DNA from: Paulinella micropora
Lineage: Eukaryota; Cercozoa; Imbricatea; Euglyphida; Paulinellidae
Direction: 5' to 3'
Length of the DNA: 64,000 bases
NCBI GenBank assembly: GCA_019918135.1
Contig: WBZZ01001116.1
Coordinates: 21,001 to 85,000 of the forward strand
Position numbers and translations under genes: made by a program. Below the pieces are notes generated by a model. That model did no database searches. It saw only the letters and a list, made by a program, of their open reading frames with translations, and had not been told where the DNA came from. Below, piece by piece: positions 1-10,400 of this stretch. Numbering within the stretch: the first letter of the stretch is position 1; every line of letters begins with the position of its first letter.

Positions 1-2
1 CG

Positions 3-185
3 GTGGCTGACGCTGGCCCTTTCCCTGGTTCCGCCACGTCACGCATCTGCCTGGACAGCATTTCGGAACGGCCCAACTTCGAACGCATCGCGCGGCCGAC
101 CTTGGAGGCCCTGCGCCTGTTCGCAAGACCGGGCGCGCTCGGCGCCCAAGAGTTTTCTTTCCACAGCTTCCGGCTCCAATCCTAT
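3..185 (+). pseudogene. Deleted relic of a large F-box/LRR-family gene
   Basis: The translation contains short blocks that match, in order, separated parts of the large F-box/LRR gene at 15838-18179: the block before CLDS, then SERPNFERIAR, EALRLF, ARPGALGA and EFSFHSFRLQSYL. In the parent these lie hundreds of bases apart, near 16190, 16813, 16980 and 17235. The relic is therefore the parent with at least three internal deletions, and the junctions fall in short shared words such as cctggac. It ends in a poly-G/poly-C palindrome at about 187-215. There is no start codon and the window edge may cut it. It is very unlikely to be expressed as a functional protein. Confidence 0.75.
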
Positions 186-186
186 C

Positions 187-215
187 TGATGGGGGGGGGC
201 GCCCCCCCCCCCCAT
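187..215. repeat. Poly-G/poly-C palindrome
   Basis: A run of about nine G, the core CGCC, then a run of C forms a near-perfect palindrome inside the relic. The same design recurs at about 43368-43425, 51410-51432 and 54522-54592. Confidence 0.8.
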
Positions 216-279
216 CTGTGGGCTCCTAAAGAAAGTGCACTTATTTTTGTTCCCCCTTCAGCCCGCGCCTGCGGGCTGG

Positions 280-1330
280 TTTCTCAGTGTCAAGTATAAG
301 ACTGTGTCGAGCTCTATCAAGGGAAAAAAAATTTTCGCACTTTCCTGGCGCCTCCCCGCCTCTTCCCTCTCCCTCTCCTAGCTGTCAGTATCAAGTGTGA
401 GGCTTTGTCTAGCTTTAATTCAGCGTATTTTACAAATTCTTGGCGCGCCCCCCCCCCTCCCCCTTTTTTTTCTCTCTCTCTTAGTTCTCAGTGCCAAAAT
501 TAAAATTTTGTCAGTGATTCCTTTTATTAATTTTTGCTTGTACATTCTTAGCGCGCCCCTACCCTCCCCTTCCCTCTCCCACTCCATGTTCTCAGACGGG
601 GGATTAGACAATTCGTGCTCTCCCCCTCCCTTAGCCCAGGGGGCTCGAGGGGCAGGGGACGGGGGAGGGGAAGGGCGCAGAAGCTACAAAGGAAATAAAT
701 ACATAAAACGCCTCCACTAACCCCCCCCCCCTCTCTCTCTCTTCCCTCTCCCTCGCATAGTTCTCAGTGCCAAGTGTAAGACCGTCGAGCTTTAATTAAA
801 AAAATATTTGCGTTTTCTTGGCGCGCCCCCTTCCCTTTCCTGCTCCCTGCTCTCAGACGGAGAGGGGGAAAAGACAGATGGTGCTTCCCCCTCCCCCTGC
901 CCCTTCCCTCTTTTTCTCTTAGTTCTCAGTGTCAAGTGTGACCTTTAATTCAGCGTATTTTGCGTATTCTTCGGCTCCCCCCCCCCCTTTCCTCTCCTGC
1001 TCCCCGTTCTCAGATGGAAGGCAAGGACAGATCGTGCTTTCCCCCCTCCTCTGCGCCTTCCCTCTCCCTCTCTTAGTTCTCAGTGCCAAGATTAAAATTT
1101 TGTCAGTAATTTTTTTTTATTAATTTTTTCTTGTACATTCTTAGCGCGCCCCTACCCTCCCCCTTCCCTCTCCCGCTCCCGATCCTCAGACGGGGGACTA
1201 AAACAATCCATGCTTCCTCCTCCCCGGCCTCTTCCCTCTCACTCTCTTAGTTCTCAATGCCAAGTGTAAGGCTTTGTCGAGCTTTAATAACAAAAAATTT
1301 ATACATTCTTGGCGCGCCCCTGGGGGTTGA
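280..1330. repeat. Array of alternating dispersed repeats A and B
   Basis: Two related motifs alternate here. Repeat A runs cagtgccaagattaaaa, ctttgtcag, a T-rich ttattaatttt block, then gtacattcttagcgcgcccc (examples 487-560, 1080-1150). Repeat B runs cagtgtcaagtgtaag, ctttgtcgagctttaatt, then gcactttcttggcgcgcc (examples 284-345, 395-450, 765-830, 1253-1320). They are joined by pyrimidine-rich tracts and a ctcagacgggggacta block. Further copies in either orientation lie at about 3650-3812, 5090-5145, 5608-5790, 6098-6165, 6670-7120, 9597-9770, 10600-10865, 13011-13060, 15608-15670, 18700-18835, 19466-19600, 23668-23722 and 25503-25558. No convincing coding sequence lies in the array. Confidence 0.8.
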
Positions 1331-1644
1331 GTGCAAACGGCAGTCCTCCCTCCCCCCTCCCCCTTCTTCCCAACTAGGCGAGGGAACGGGAGGAGAAAGA
1401 GGACGGGAGGATCAACATCGGCGGAGTAGGGGGGGGGGGGAGGGGAGTTACCCTTGCCCCGCCCCTCTTTTTTCGTCCCGTTTATTTTATCCTCCCGTTC
1501 CCTTCCTCTGTTCTAGTTGTCTTCTCTCCTCGAGCCTCCCCCCGGAAACCTAAGCTCCCCAGTGGTTTGGCTGGGTAGCGCTCGTCGGTGCCGCCCTTCT
1601 CTACAGCACCGCCGGCGGAGCCTCAGCAGCTGGTCTGATTCTGC

Positions 1645-2370
1645 GTGTGTACACCTACTCGAAGAAGACGCTACGCCAACCTTGTACGCCGTGACCCTGT
1701 GGCACAGCCCGTCGACGCGTTGCTGGACCCAGCCCCGATCTCTGCAACCCCTCCCGCGGACGTGTGCCAGCCTGGCTACGTCTTTTGTTCGCAGTACAAA
1801 GGCCGCTGGATCACCGCCGACTCACTGCAGAATTCGCTAGGTTGTAGCCTGCTAATCATCACCGCTCGCTACGAGGATCTGCCACGGCCGGGAGAAGTCA
1901 TCGCCACGCATCACTATTCTGTAGATTGTGTGCTGCTGTGCTGCGGTGCCCTGTGCGGTTCGGGTTCTGCGACGTGGTCCAGCTGCCTGTGGGGCACGAC
2001 CGAGCCACGTTTATTAGGTACTTGCAGCTGGTAGAGGTGGCTGGTCTGTCTAGTGAGCCAGTCAGGGACTGGGACCGTCGTCGTCCCGGCACGTACGCAC
2101 CGCGTACTCGGTGTTGGTAGAGCCAGCAGACAAGAAATCCCTCCGTTCCGAACATCGGGCACTTCTCAAAGCCACGGCCCGTCCGTACCGGAGTGGTGTA
2201 CCCCGCCGAGGCACAGCACTCTCGGGTGCCCTTGCTCCAGGCTGATGCGAAAGCTGGAGCTTTGGAACTGCACCCAATGGAAGAGAAATGACAAACCTGA
2301 CCAATTTCTCGACTACGTGCGTGTCACTGTCGTAGGAGCCCCGGCAGTCTCCCAGCTCGGTGCGCGGTAG
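1645..2370 (+). pseudogene. Broken gene of unknown function, duplicated at 21.8 kb
   Basis: Coding-like sequence runs through this stretch but changes frame at least three times, near 1930, 2120 and 2290. Recognisable blocks include PADVCQPGYVFCSQYKGRW and ITADSLQNS in one frame and VQLPVGHDRATFIRYLQLVE in another. I do not recognise the family. A second, shorter and differently broken copy lies at 21765-21960 and shares the block around YKGRWITAD and the cagtcagggactgg stretch. No intact copy exists in the window, so the gene appears lost here. The frames outside these blocks are repeat-derived. Confidence 0.55.
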
Positions 2371-2441
2371 TGGACACAGCCTTTCAGACGGTGGGGGAGT
2401 GGGAGGAGACAAAAACAATTTGTGTTTCTTTCATGGCACAG

Positions 2442-2535
2442 ACAGAGCGCTGTCGGGGTTCGTGCTGGAGCGCGGTGCGCAAGATCTGCGGAAATAGGAA
2501 AAATATGAAAAGTGTAAAAAAAAATTGGAATGCGT
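2442..2535. mobile_element. MITE-like element, right half
   Basis: This piece carries the right-hand end of the dispersed ~200-bp element, with the word gcgcaagatctgcggaaata followed by aaaaatatgaaaa. Its left half lies separately at about 2690-2830, so the two halves are in swapped order around a G-rich tract. Confidence 0.6.
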
Positions 2536-2689
2536 TCGCTTGCGCAAACAAAGGACGAGAAGGGGGGGGGGGACGGGGGGGGGGGGAGCACTACCCTTCC
2601 CCTTCTTCCCCACTTACTCTCCTTTCCTCCCCTTCCTCCCTCTTTCTATCACACCCGTCTGTGTGTTTAGTTGTCGGGCACAAGATTTT

Positions 2690-2830
2690 TTTTTGTCTTT
2701 TCATATTTTTCATAATTTTCTGACCTTGCGCATGGTGGGCAAGCCATGGCACCGACATGACGCCGTCGGGATCGTGAGGCCCTTGTCCACTTGTTACAAT
2801 TGACCATTGCCCGTCCATCCGCCGCGGGGT
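2690..2830. mobile_element. MITE-like element, left half
   Basis: Begins ttttcatatttttc and gaccttgcgcatggtggg, followed by the conserved interior (gacgccgtcgggatcgtgag, then ccgtccatccgccgc). It lacks the usual right end, which is found upstream at 2442-2535. Confidence 0.6.
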
Positions 2831-3960
2831 CAGCACCGCCCCGCCGGCACCCTTTTGTGGCCGGGCCCCGGGGTCGACCACAAAGGACAGCAGGTCCGCG
2901 CCAAACTCGGCTTGATTCAATTTTGTTCCCCGCCCTCCCTTTTTCTTTTCTCTCTGCCCTCGCTTTCCTTGAGCCCCCCGGGCTCAGGGGGCTCAAGGGG
3001 CTTGAGTGGGAGAGAGAGGGAAGGAGCAGGGGAGGGAAAGAGCACGGATTGTCTTAGCCCCCCCCGTCTGAAAATTTAGACAGGGAGACATAAGGGGGGG
3101 GGACGCCCGGCATGGGGGAAGGGGCTTAGTGGAGGCGTTTCATGTATTTATTTTTTTTTGTAGCTTCTGCGCCCTTCCCCTCCTCCTTTCCCTGCTCCTT
3201 GAGCCCCCTTTGCTCAGGGGAGAGAAAAGGGGAGAGTGGCAGAAAGGATTGTTGTATAAAGAGGGGGAGGGGTTAGCGCCAAAGGGGGGAGGCACACCCC
3301 CCCTGCCAACGGGACCCGACAAATGGGGGGGGGGGGGCGCTCCGGCATGGGCTCAGTAGGCATCTTCTTAGTTTTGTTTCAGTTCTGCTCTCTGCTCTTT
3401 GAGCCGCCCGGGCTCAGGGGGGAGCGGAGGAGAGGGAAGGGGAGGCACAAGACAAATTTAAAAAGAGAGAGGAGGGGGGGGGGCGCGTTAGGGTGGCTGT
3501 GGCGGATGGATGGGCGGTGGTCGCTGTGTCAGGTGGACAAGGGCCTCACGACCCCCGACGGCGCCTTGTCCGTGTCATGGGAGAAGCACGAATTGTCTTT
3601 TTCGCCCCCCCGTCTGAGAGTAGGGAGTGGGATAGGAAAGGGGGGGCGCGCCAAGAAAGTGCAAAAAGAATACGCTGAATTGAAGCTCGACTGTCTTACA
3701 CTTGGCACTGAGACCTAGGAGAGGGAAAGAGAAAGGGCAGGGGGGCGCTAAGAATTTACAAAAAAAAATTAATAAATTTTTTTTGACAAAGCTTTAATCT
3801 TGGCATCTCCCTCTCTACAACCTTTCTTGCTGTCGGCGATTTCTTTTTTTTGCCGTATCTATTTTTGTACGCATTTTCCAATAGAGATTACTTCCCACTT
3901 GTCCATATTGACACGGCCCGGCCCCGCCGACTTTTACTAAAGTCGGCGGGGTACAGATTG
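2831..3960. other. Repeat-rich region without a supported gene
   Basis: This stretch holds poly-G and poly-C tracts, three gagcccc...gggctc palindromes (about 2971-2999, 3198-3222 and 3401-3421), an interior fragment of the MITE-like element at 3496-3600, and inverted A and B repeats at 3650-3812. Open frames here are proline/glycine-rich translations of these repeats. I see no gene. Confidence 0.65.
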
Positions 3961-3964
3961 TTAG

Positions 3965-4145
3965 TTTTTTTACATCTTGCGCACTGTGCTCCAGCGCAGC
4001 TCTGCGGCGGATGGACGGGCGGTGGTCAATGTAGCAGGTGGACAAGGGCCTCACAATCCCGACGGCGTCCTGTCCGTGCCATGGCTCGGCCACCGTGCGC
4101 AAGGTCAGAAAAATATGAAAAATATGAAAAGAGAAAACAAAAAAT
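3965..4145. mobile_element. MITE-like element, near-complete, inverted
   Basis: Contains the conserved interior (ctgcggcggatggacgggcg, then caagggcctcacaatcccga) bounded by catcttgcgcactgtgctcc at one end and ccgtgcgcaaggtcagaaaa plus atatgaaaa at the other. The two ends are inverted relative to each other. Confidence 0.7.
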
Positions 4146-4281
4146 TTTTTTGCCACACGGAAGGGGGGGCCGGTAGGTTTTCTGGGGAAACACACACCAA
4201 ACAATTTGACGACAAATTTCATTTGAGAAACGAGAAAGAAAAAAATTCAGTTCGTAAAGGCACCACCTTCCCTGTTCTTTG

Positions 4282-4410
4282 AGCCCCCCGGGCTCAGGGG
4301 CCTCAAATGGGAGAAAAGAAAAAAATGGGGGGGGGGGCACCCCCCCACACACAACCTGTCCCTTGTCTTCCTTCTTTTCTCCATGAGCCCCCTGAGCCCC
4401 AGGGGGCTCA
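4282..4410. repeat. Paired GAGCCCC/GGGCTC palindromes
   Basis: Two copies of the gagccccccgggctcagggg family flank a short poly-G/poly-C tract. The same palindrome occurs at about 2971, 3198, 3401, 9451, 13252, 13344, 18944, 22552-22640, 22710, 26186 and 26311. Each copy can fold into a strong GC hairpin. Confidence 0.75.
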
Positions 4411-4529
4411 AAGAACAGGGAAAGGGGGGAGGGGAAGGGCACAGAAGCTACAAAAAAATGTAATTAAAAAAAATCCCCAACAAAGTCTTGCATTTGATAG
4501 AGAGAGTTGGGGAAGGGCACTGGGCCGTG

Positions 4530-4700
4530 CTGCGCGCAGACACGCAGGATCGATGCGTACATGGCCAGGACCAGAGACTCGAAGGCTGAGCAGGAAAACT
4601 TCGTAAAATACTGGGTGCTCTGAAAATGTTGTTGCAACACGTGGCCGTGGCTTCCCTCCGCCGAGTTTGGAGCAGCGGCCTGGCTGCTAGCCAGCGCCAG
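4530..4700 (-). pseudogene. Gene fragment, inverted copy of 7345-7600
   Basis: The minus strand encodes a block that includes LQQHFQSTQYFT, FSCSA and AMYASILRVCAQ. It matches the plus-strand fragment at 7345-7600 closely. Both lack a start and a plausible end. I do not recognise the protein. The two copies are inverted relative to each other and are surrounded by repeats, which suggests dispersal of one lost gene by recombination. Confidence 0.55.
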
Positions 4701-4829
4701 CGCCGTTTGACAGCCTGGGCAGCGAGGGATATAGCCAGCGCGCGCGCCCCTGCCTTCAGCTCAGGGCTATGTTGCTGGTGATCAGCAAGCCGCCCATCGA
4801 GCACGGGGGGCTCTCAGCACCTCGAGCCC

Positions 4830-6274
4830 AAACCAGGCGTGGACGGAGCAGCCGAGCTGTTCAAGCCAGACATAGCCTAGTACGTGCCCTGCTGGCCAAG
4901 CAGAGGCTGGCAGGGTCCGCGTGAGGGTCACGTCTGGGTGCAAGGCCTGAAACCCGCGCAAGATCTGTAATTAAACCCTTAACCCGCTGAGGGAATGCGC
5001 GCCACAAGCAGGAAGAATGAACAAAAAAAATTAATAAAAAAAATCCTTGACAAAGTTTTAATCCTGGTACTGCGAACTAGTTCAGTGGAAAAGTGTAAGA
5101 CCGTCGAGCTTTAATTCATCGTATTCTTTTTTCGCACTTTCTGACCGCCGCCACCAGGCGCAAAACGCGCCCAATTTGTACCAAAATGGACCGGCCGGCC
5201 CGCTCTTTTGCAAAGGGAATAAGGTTCTGTGCGTCTCCCCGGGAAAACGTGCACGAACTTTGGGAAGAGAGAAAGAGATGGAAGGGAGGAAGAGGAGAGA
5301 GAGAGGGAGGGGGGCACTCCCCTCTTCCTTCTCTCCCCCCCCCCCTCTCCCCTTTCTCTCCCCTTCCCTTCCCCCCCCTCGCTTTTCTTTTCTTCCCCCT
5401 CTCTGACCCCCTGAGCCCATGGCGGGGGCACTCCCCCGTATTTTCAAATCCTTTTTGCTACCCTCCTCTCAACCCTCTTGCCGACGGGGGCAAGGAGGAG
5501 GGGAAGACAGATTGATCCTCCCCGGCCCCTTCCTCTCTTAGTTTTCAGTGCTCAAGTGTACGACCGTCGAGTGGGCCGGATGCTGCGGCAGCCTGAGGGT
5601 GCCCGTTGCAAGTGTCAAGTGTAAGACTTTGTCGAGTTTTTATTAAAAAGGACTTTTCTTGCACTTTCTTGGCGCCCCACCACTCCTGTCCCTTCCCTTT
5701 CTTTCTCCCTCTCTTGCTCTCAGTGTCAAAATTAAAACCTTGTCATGGATCTTTTTATTAATTTTTTCTTGTATATTCTTAGCGCGCCCCTACCCTCTCC
5801 CTTCCCTCTCCCACTCCCTGTTCTCAGACGGGGGACTAAGGCAATTTGTGCTTTCCCCCCCCCCCTCCCCGCCTCTTCCTCTCTCCCCTCTACTCCATCC
5901 CTCCCTGAGCCCAGGGCGCTCAGGGAGCAGGGAAGGGGAAGGGGGGAGGGTGAATGGCGCAGAAGCTACCAACAAAATAAATACATGCAACGCCTCCACG
6001 CGCCCCCGCCTATGCCGGGCGCCTTTCTCCCTCCCCTCTTACTGACGGGGGGGGGCAAAGATAGATTAATCCTCCCCGGCCCCTTCCCCTCTTGGTTCTC
6101 AGTGCCAAGATTAAAACTTTGTCAGGGATTTTTGTAATTTTTTTTGTACATTTCTTAGCGCGCCCCTGCCCCCCCCCTCCCGCTCCTGATTCTCAGACAG
6201 TGAGAAGGGACCGGGGGGGGGGGAGGAAGCACATCCAGCCCTTCTTCCCCCCTTCTGTTCCCTTTGTTGTCGGT
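4830..6274. other. Repeat-rich region without a supported gene
   Basis: Contains A and B repeats (5090-5145, 5608-5790, 6098-6165), long pyrimidine tracts (5330-5410) and a ctgagccc...gggcgctcag hairpin near 5905. At 5131-5139 the B repeat contains ttcgcactt. Open frames are low-complexity Pro/Ser-rich translations and none has a credible domain. Confidence 0.6.
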
Positions 6275-6485
6275 CAAATTTTTTTTCCTTTTTTCATATT
6301 TTTCTGACCTTGCGCACGGTGGCCGAGCCATGGCACGAACAGGACGCCGTCTGGGCAGCGAGGCCTTTGTCCTCCTAGCACATTGACCAACGCCCATCCA
6401 TCCGCAGCAGGGTCGTGCAGGAGCACGGTGCGCAAGATCTGCGGAAGTAGGAAAAATATGAAAAGAAAATTCTTTTTTTAGAACG
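6275..6485. mobile_element. MITE-like element, most complete copy
   Basis: The left end is ttttttcatatttttc then gaccttgcgcacggtggc. The right end is gagcacggtgcgcaagatc, tgcggaagtaggaaa, then aatatgaaaa. The ends form imperfect terminal inverted repeats of roughly 30-40 bases around an interior of about 130 bases. It encodes no transposase and has the size and form of a non-autonomous DNA element. Other copies or parts lie near 2442, 2690, 3496, 3965, 8668, 9855, 10205, 14682 and 20062. Confidence 0.75.
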
Positions 6486-7344
6486 CGTTTGCGCGCGCAA
6501 ACAAGGGACGAGGGGAGGGGGGATAGCAGGGGATAAGGGAAACAGAGGGAAGAGAGGGGGGGGGAGCACACCCCGCCCCTCCCTGTACACGTTCTCAGAC
6601 GTGGGGTGGGGGCAAGACAAATCGTGTTTGATCCTTCCCCGCCCCGTCCCTCTTCCTCTCTTAGTTCTCAGTGCCAAGATTAAAAATTTGTCAGTAATTT
6701 TTTCTCGCGTGGTTTTTTCTTGTACACCGGCGAAGCGCGTCCCTACCCTCCCTTCCCCTGCTTCTTGTTTTCTCCCTTCTACTCCTTCCCACTCCCCTGA
6801 GCCCGGCAAAGAGCAGGGGGCAGATTCCACTAAGCCCGTGGCGGGGGGCACCCCCCCCCGTATCCTCAAATCTTTTCTGCCACCTTCCCCTTTTCCCTCC
6901 CCTGAGCGACGGGGGGAGGGGGGGGGGAGACAGATCGATCCTCCCCGGCCCCTTCCTCTCTTGTTTTTCAGTGCCGAAGATTAAAACTTTGTCAAGTATT
7001 TCTTTTATTAATTTTGTTTACACCGGCGAAGCGCCCCTCCCTATACACGTTCTCAGTGCCGAGATTGAAATCTTGTCAGTAAATTTTGTAATTAATTTTT
7101 TTTTTGTACATTTTTTAGCGCGCCCCTGCCCTCCCTCTCCCGCTCCCGCTCCCGATTCTCAGACAGTGGACTAAGACAATTCGTGCTTTCTCCTTCCCTG
7201 ACTCTTCTCTCTGCACGCGCAAACAAGGGACGAGGGGAAGAGGGAGATAGCAGGGGACAGGGGGAAAAGAGGGGCGAGAGGGGAGACGGGGGGAAGCACG
7301 TCCCGCCCGGGGAAGGGAAGGGGAAGAAGAGAGGAGTGGACATT
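6486..7344. other. Repeat-rich region without a supported gene
   Basis: Four copies or part-copies of repeat A (6670-6745, 6970-7120), poly-pyrimidine tracts, and two blocks ending caaacaaggg that usually flank the MITE-like element. No domain-bearing reading frame is seen. Confidence 0.6.
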
Positions 7345-7605
7345 CGCCCCAGTGCGAAAAACCAGCGGAATTCTACGCGGCGCTGGCCAGCAGCCGGGCC
7401 GCTGTCCCTAACTCGGCGGGCAGCCACGGGCATTTGTTGCAGCAACATTTTCAGAGCACCCAGTATTTTACGACGTTTTCCTGCTCTGCCTCCAAATCTC
7501 TAATTTCGGCCATGTACGCCTCGATCCGGCGTGTCTGCGCGCAGAGGAATGTTGAGGGGTCCGACGGCAGGCCGACCCCCGCCCTTCGCCAATACCCTGC
7601 CTAAA
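7345..7605 (+). pseudogene. Gene fragment, unknown protein
   Basis: One frame reads as ordinary protein for about 70 codons (FYAALASSRAAVPNS, HLLQQHFQSTQYFTTFSC, LISAMYASIRRVCAQR) and then stops. It has no start codon in frame at its 5' side, where it emerges from repeat DNA. The minus strand of 4530-4700 holds a diverged partial copy. Family unknown; probably the tail of a lost gene. Confidence 0.5.
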
Positions 7606-8300
7606 GTACAAAAAGAAACTGCGGGGGGAAGTTTGTTAATTTGGACGTGTTTTCCTCCAATCAATCCGCGAGCTGTGTTTTTCTGCAGCCCGCGCCAAAC
7701 GGTCTGACTTAACGGTCTGACTTTGGTACAAAAGCTTTTATTAATTAAAAGAATCTTTTTTTTTTCTTTTCGTTTGCAAACTCTTGGAGAGCGGCACCTC
7801 TACACACACGCGCGCAAAATCCAGCTTGTTTGTTTTTTCTCGGGGCTAGAGATTTGTAATTATGCGTTGCAGAAGTCAGGGAGAGAGCTTACAATGTTCC
7901 AAGAGAAGCCAGGCACAGACTAATGCGAGGATCGCGCAACAAGTGACACCAGCACAGACCACCGGGGGCTCACCCACCCGCGCCTTCGCAAGAAAAACGA
8001 TCAGAAGCTTCAGCACAGTTTTTAATCAACGAAAGCTTCAGCACAGGTGCTTGGGAGCCACAGAAGAGGTGCGGGAGTGCCCAGAGAGGTTTGAAAAACA
8101 GGTTGCGGCCTATTTGCCAAAAAAAGACTCTAGAGTCGCTTGCGCAAGGAATACTGCACACATCTGTGCTGTCCTACGGTCACCGCTCCAAGCCCCGCCC
8201 ACAAGCTTCCTAGTTTTTGCAGCTTTATTAGAGCAATGCGGGTCGCAGACGGCCGACCCCACATCTTTCTTAAACAGGGTAACAGCTCCCTTAATGCTAT
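7606..8300. other. No supported gene
   Basis: AT-richer than its surroundings, with a T-run near 7757 and a possible A/B-type end near 7735. Open frames exist on both strands but overlap each other and show no motif. Part of the minus strand (8110-8300) may be the decayed continuation of the RING gene beside it. Confidence 0.4.
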
Positions 8301-8302
8301 AA

Positions 8303-8542
8303 TCATATCCAATATCGTAAATGCATACACAGGCAGATCTGGTGGTACTTGCAGAAGCAGCAGTTGCGGCGAGGTCAATTTGCGTAAGGGCGCCCCGTCG
8401 CTTGGTTTTGCTTAAAGCAGGCTTCGCAGAACGAGGCGCCGCAGCCGTGCTGCACGATGTCGCGTACCACGCACAGGCAAATTGCACACAATAGGTCCTT
8501 GGTTTCGCCCTCGTTCACCCAAGCCTCGTCGTAACCGGCCAT
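8303..8542 (-). pseudogene. RING-type zinc finger gene with in-frame opal stop
   Basis: Translation from the ATG at 8542 gives a short acidic leader and then LLCAICLCVVRD, HGCGASFCEACFKQN. This is the first half of a RING finger (C-x2-C, then a C/H cluster and F-C-x2-C). Frame stops at TGA 8375-8377. The same frame continues directly with PRRNCCFCKYHQICLC, which is still Cys-rich and sits where the last RING cysteines would be expected, so the stop probably replaced a coding triplet. RING proteins usually act as ubiquitin E3 ligases. The truncated 55-residue product lacks half of its zinc ligands. Readthrough or selenocysteine are alternatives but there is no supporting signal. Confidence 0.55.
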
Positions 8543-8667
8543 TTGGCTACACAAAGACCAGGTTTTTCTTTTTTTAGCCTGCAATTTTTTCCCCCCCCCT
8601 CCCTACCGCTTCCCTCTCCCGCCCCCTGTTCTTAGACGGGAGAGACAAAGACAATAATTATTCGTGC

Positions 8668-8835
8668 TTCTCCCATGGGCACGGACAGAGCGCCGTCGGG
8701 GGTCGTGAGGCCCTTGTCCAACCTGATACATTGACCACCGTCCACATCCGCCGCAGGTCGTGCTGGAGCACGGTGCGCAAGATGGACCAAAAAAAAAGAA
8801 AAATATGAAAAGTGGAAAAGAAAATGTTGGGATGC
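8668..8835. mobile_element. MITE-like element, left-truncated
   Basis: Starts within the interior (catgggcacggacagagcgc) and runs through ctggagcacggtgcgcaaga to aaaaatatgaaaagtgg, followed by the usual gcgtttgcacgcgcaaacaa flank. Confidence 0.65.
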
Positions 8836-8899
8836 GTTTGCACGCGCAAACAAGGGACGAGGGGAGGGGGGGATAAATAAGCAGAGGACAAAGGTGAGA

Positions 8900-9400
8900 G
8901 GGGCGACGAGAGTGAGAGGGAGGGCTACAACAGGTCTTCCTCACGGCGGCCCAGCCGAGCGTCTGTGGGGAATTCTCTTTTTGCGCAATTAGATTTTGGC
9001 GCCAAATTTGCGCTTACGGCTGTTTCCCCGGGGAAGCTAAAGACGTACTGCCTTTTTCGACCGTATCACGCAGCCTACCTCCTGACGGCACAATTTGGCG
9101 CCAAATTTAGCAGGAACCGTTCCGGAGGCTAGCAGAGAAATCGGACGTTTTCCCGCGGGGAGAAACCTGCGGGCCTTTTACTCACACGAAAATGTTTTTC
9201 GGCCCTCTCACCTTCCCTAGAGGCAGGGAGGTGCAGAGCAAAGGGGAGCGGGGCGACAAAGGTGAGAGGGGCGACGAAAGTGAGAGGGAGGGGGAGGACG
9301 TCTTCCTCACGGTGGCCCAGCCGAGCGTCTGTGGGGAATTTTCTTTTTGCGCAAGTAGATTTTGGCGCCAAATTGACGCTTACGGTTGTTTCCTTGGGAA
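8900..9400. repeat. Direct repeat pair of about 130 bp
   Basis: The block at about 8905-9035 recurs at about 9262-9395. Shared words include cccagccgagcgtctgtggg, ttttggcgccaaat and cttacggctgtttcc. Between them lies tttttcgaccgtatcacg, half of the gatatggccgaaaaaggcag palindrome family, and a ggcgccaaattt block that reappears inverted near 20880-21010. Confidence 0.7.
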
Positions 9401-9854
9401 AGCTTCGTGGAATCAACTTAGTTTTGTTGCAATTATGCTCCTTGCTCTTTGAGCCCCCCGGGCTCAGGGGGTGGGAAGGAGTAGAGGGGAGAGAGGAAGA
9501 GGCAGGGGAGGGGGGGGGGGGAGAGCACGAATTGTCTTAGTCCCCCGTCTGAGAACAGGGAGTGGGAGAGGGAAGGGAGAGGGTAGGGGCGCGCTAAGAA
9601 TATACAAAAATCACGCGAAAAAAGATCCCTGACAAGGTTTTAATCTTAGCACTGAGAGCAAGAGAGGGAGAAGGAAAAGGAAGGGACAGGGGGAGTGGGG
9701 CGCCAAGAAAGTGCAAGAAAAGTCCACGCTAAATTAAAACTCGACAAAGTCTTACACTTGACACTTGCAACGGCACCCTCAGGCTGCCGCAGCATCCGGC
9801 CCACTCGACGGTCATACATTGGGGGGCACTGAAAACTAGGAGCAGATCACCGTG

Positions 9855-10010
9855 CTTCCAGCACGACCCTGCGGAGGATGGATGGGCGGTGGTCAATGTG
9901 CCACGACGACAAAGGCCTCACTCCCCCCGACGGCGTCCTGTACGTGCCATAGCTCGACCACCGTGCGCAAGGTCAGAAAATTATGAAAAGAGGAAAAAAA
10001 AATTTTTGCC
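9855..10010. mobile_element. MITE-like element
   Basis: Inverted copy with interior gcggaggatggatgggcggt and right end caccgtgcgcaaggtcagaa followed by ttatgaaaagagg. A second, complete copy follows at 10205-10400 in the same orientation. Confidence 0.65.
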
Positions 10011-10204
10011 TGACAACAAAGGGAACAGACGGGGGGAAGAAGGGAGAGAGAGGGAGGAAGAGGAAGCGGGGAAGAAGGGGGAGGGGTGTGCTTTCCCCCC
10101 GCCCCACCCTCTCTTCCTTCTGTTCCCCTTGTCCCCTGCTATCCCCCCCCCTTCTCTCCTCATCCCTTGTTTGCGCGTGCAAACGCGTTCCAAAAAAAAA
10201 ATTC

Positions 10205-10400
10205 TGTTCCATTTTTCATTTTGTTCCTATTTCCGCAGATCTTGCGCACCGTGCTCCGGCACAACCCTGCGGCGGATGGATGGGCGTGGTCAATGTGCTA
10301 GGAGGACAAAAGCCTCGCTACCCAGACGGCGTCCTGTCCGTGCCATGGGTCGGCCACCGTGCGCAAAGTCAGAAAAATATGAAAAAAGGAAAGAAAATTT
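10205..10400. mobile_element. MITE-like element, complete
   Basis: Both inverted ends are present: tttttcattttgttcctatt and cgcagatcttgcgcaccgtg on the left, caccgtgcgcaaagtcagaa and aaatatgaaaa on the right. Together with 9855-10010 it brackets a purine/pyrimidine tract with the cgcgtgcaaacgcgtt flank. Confidence 0.7.
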
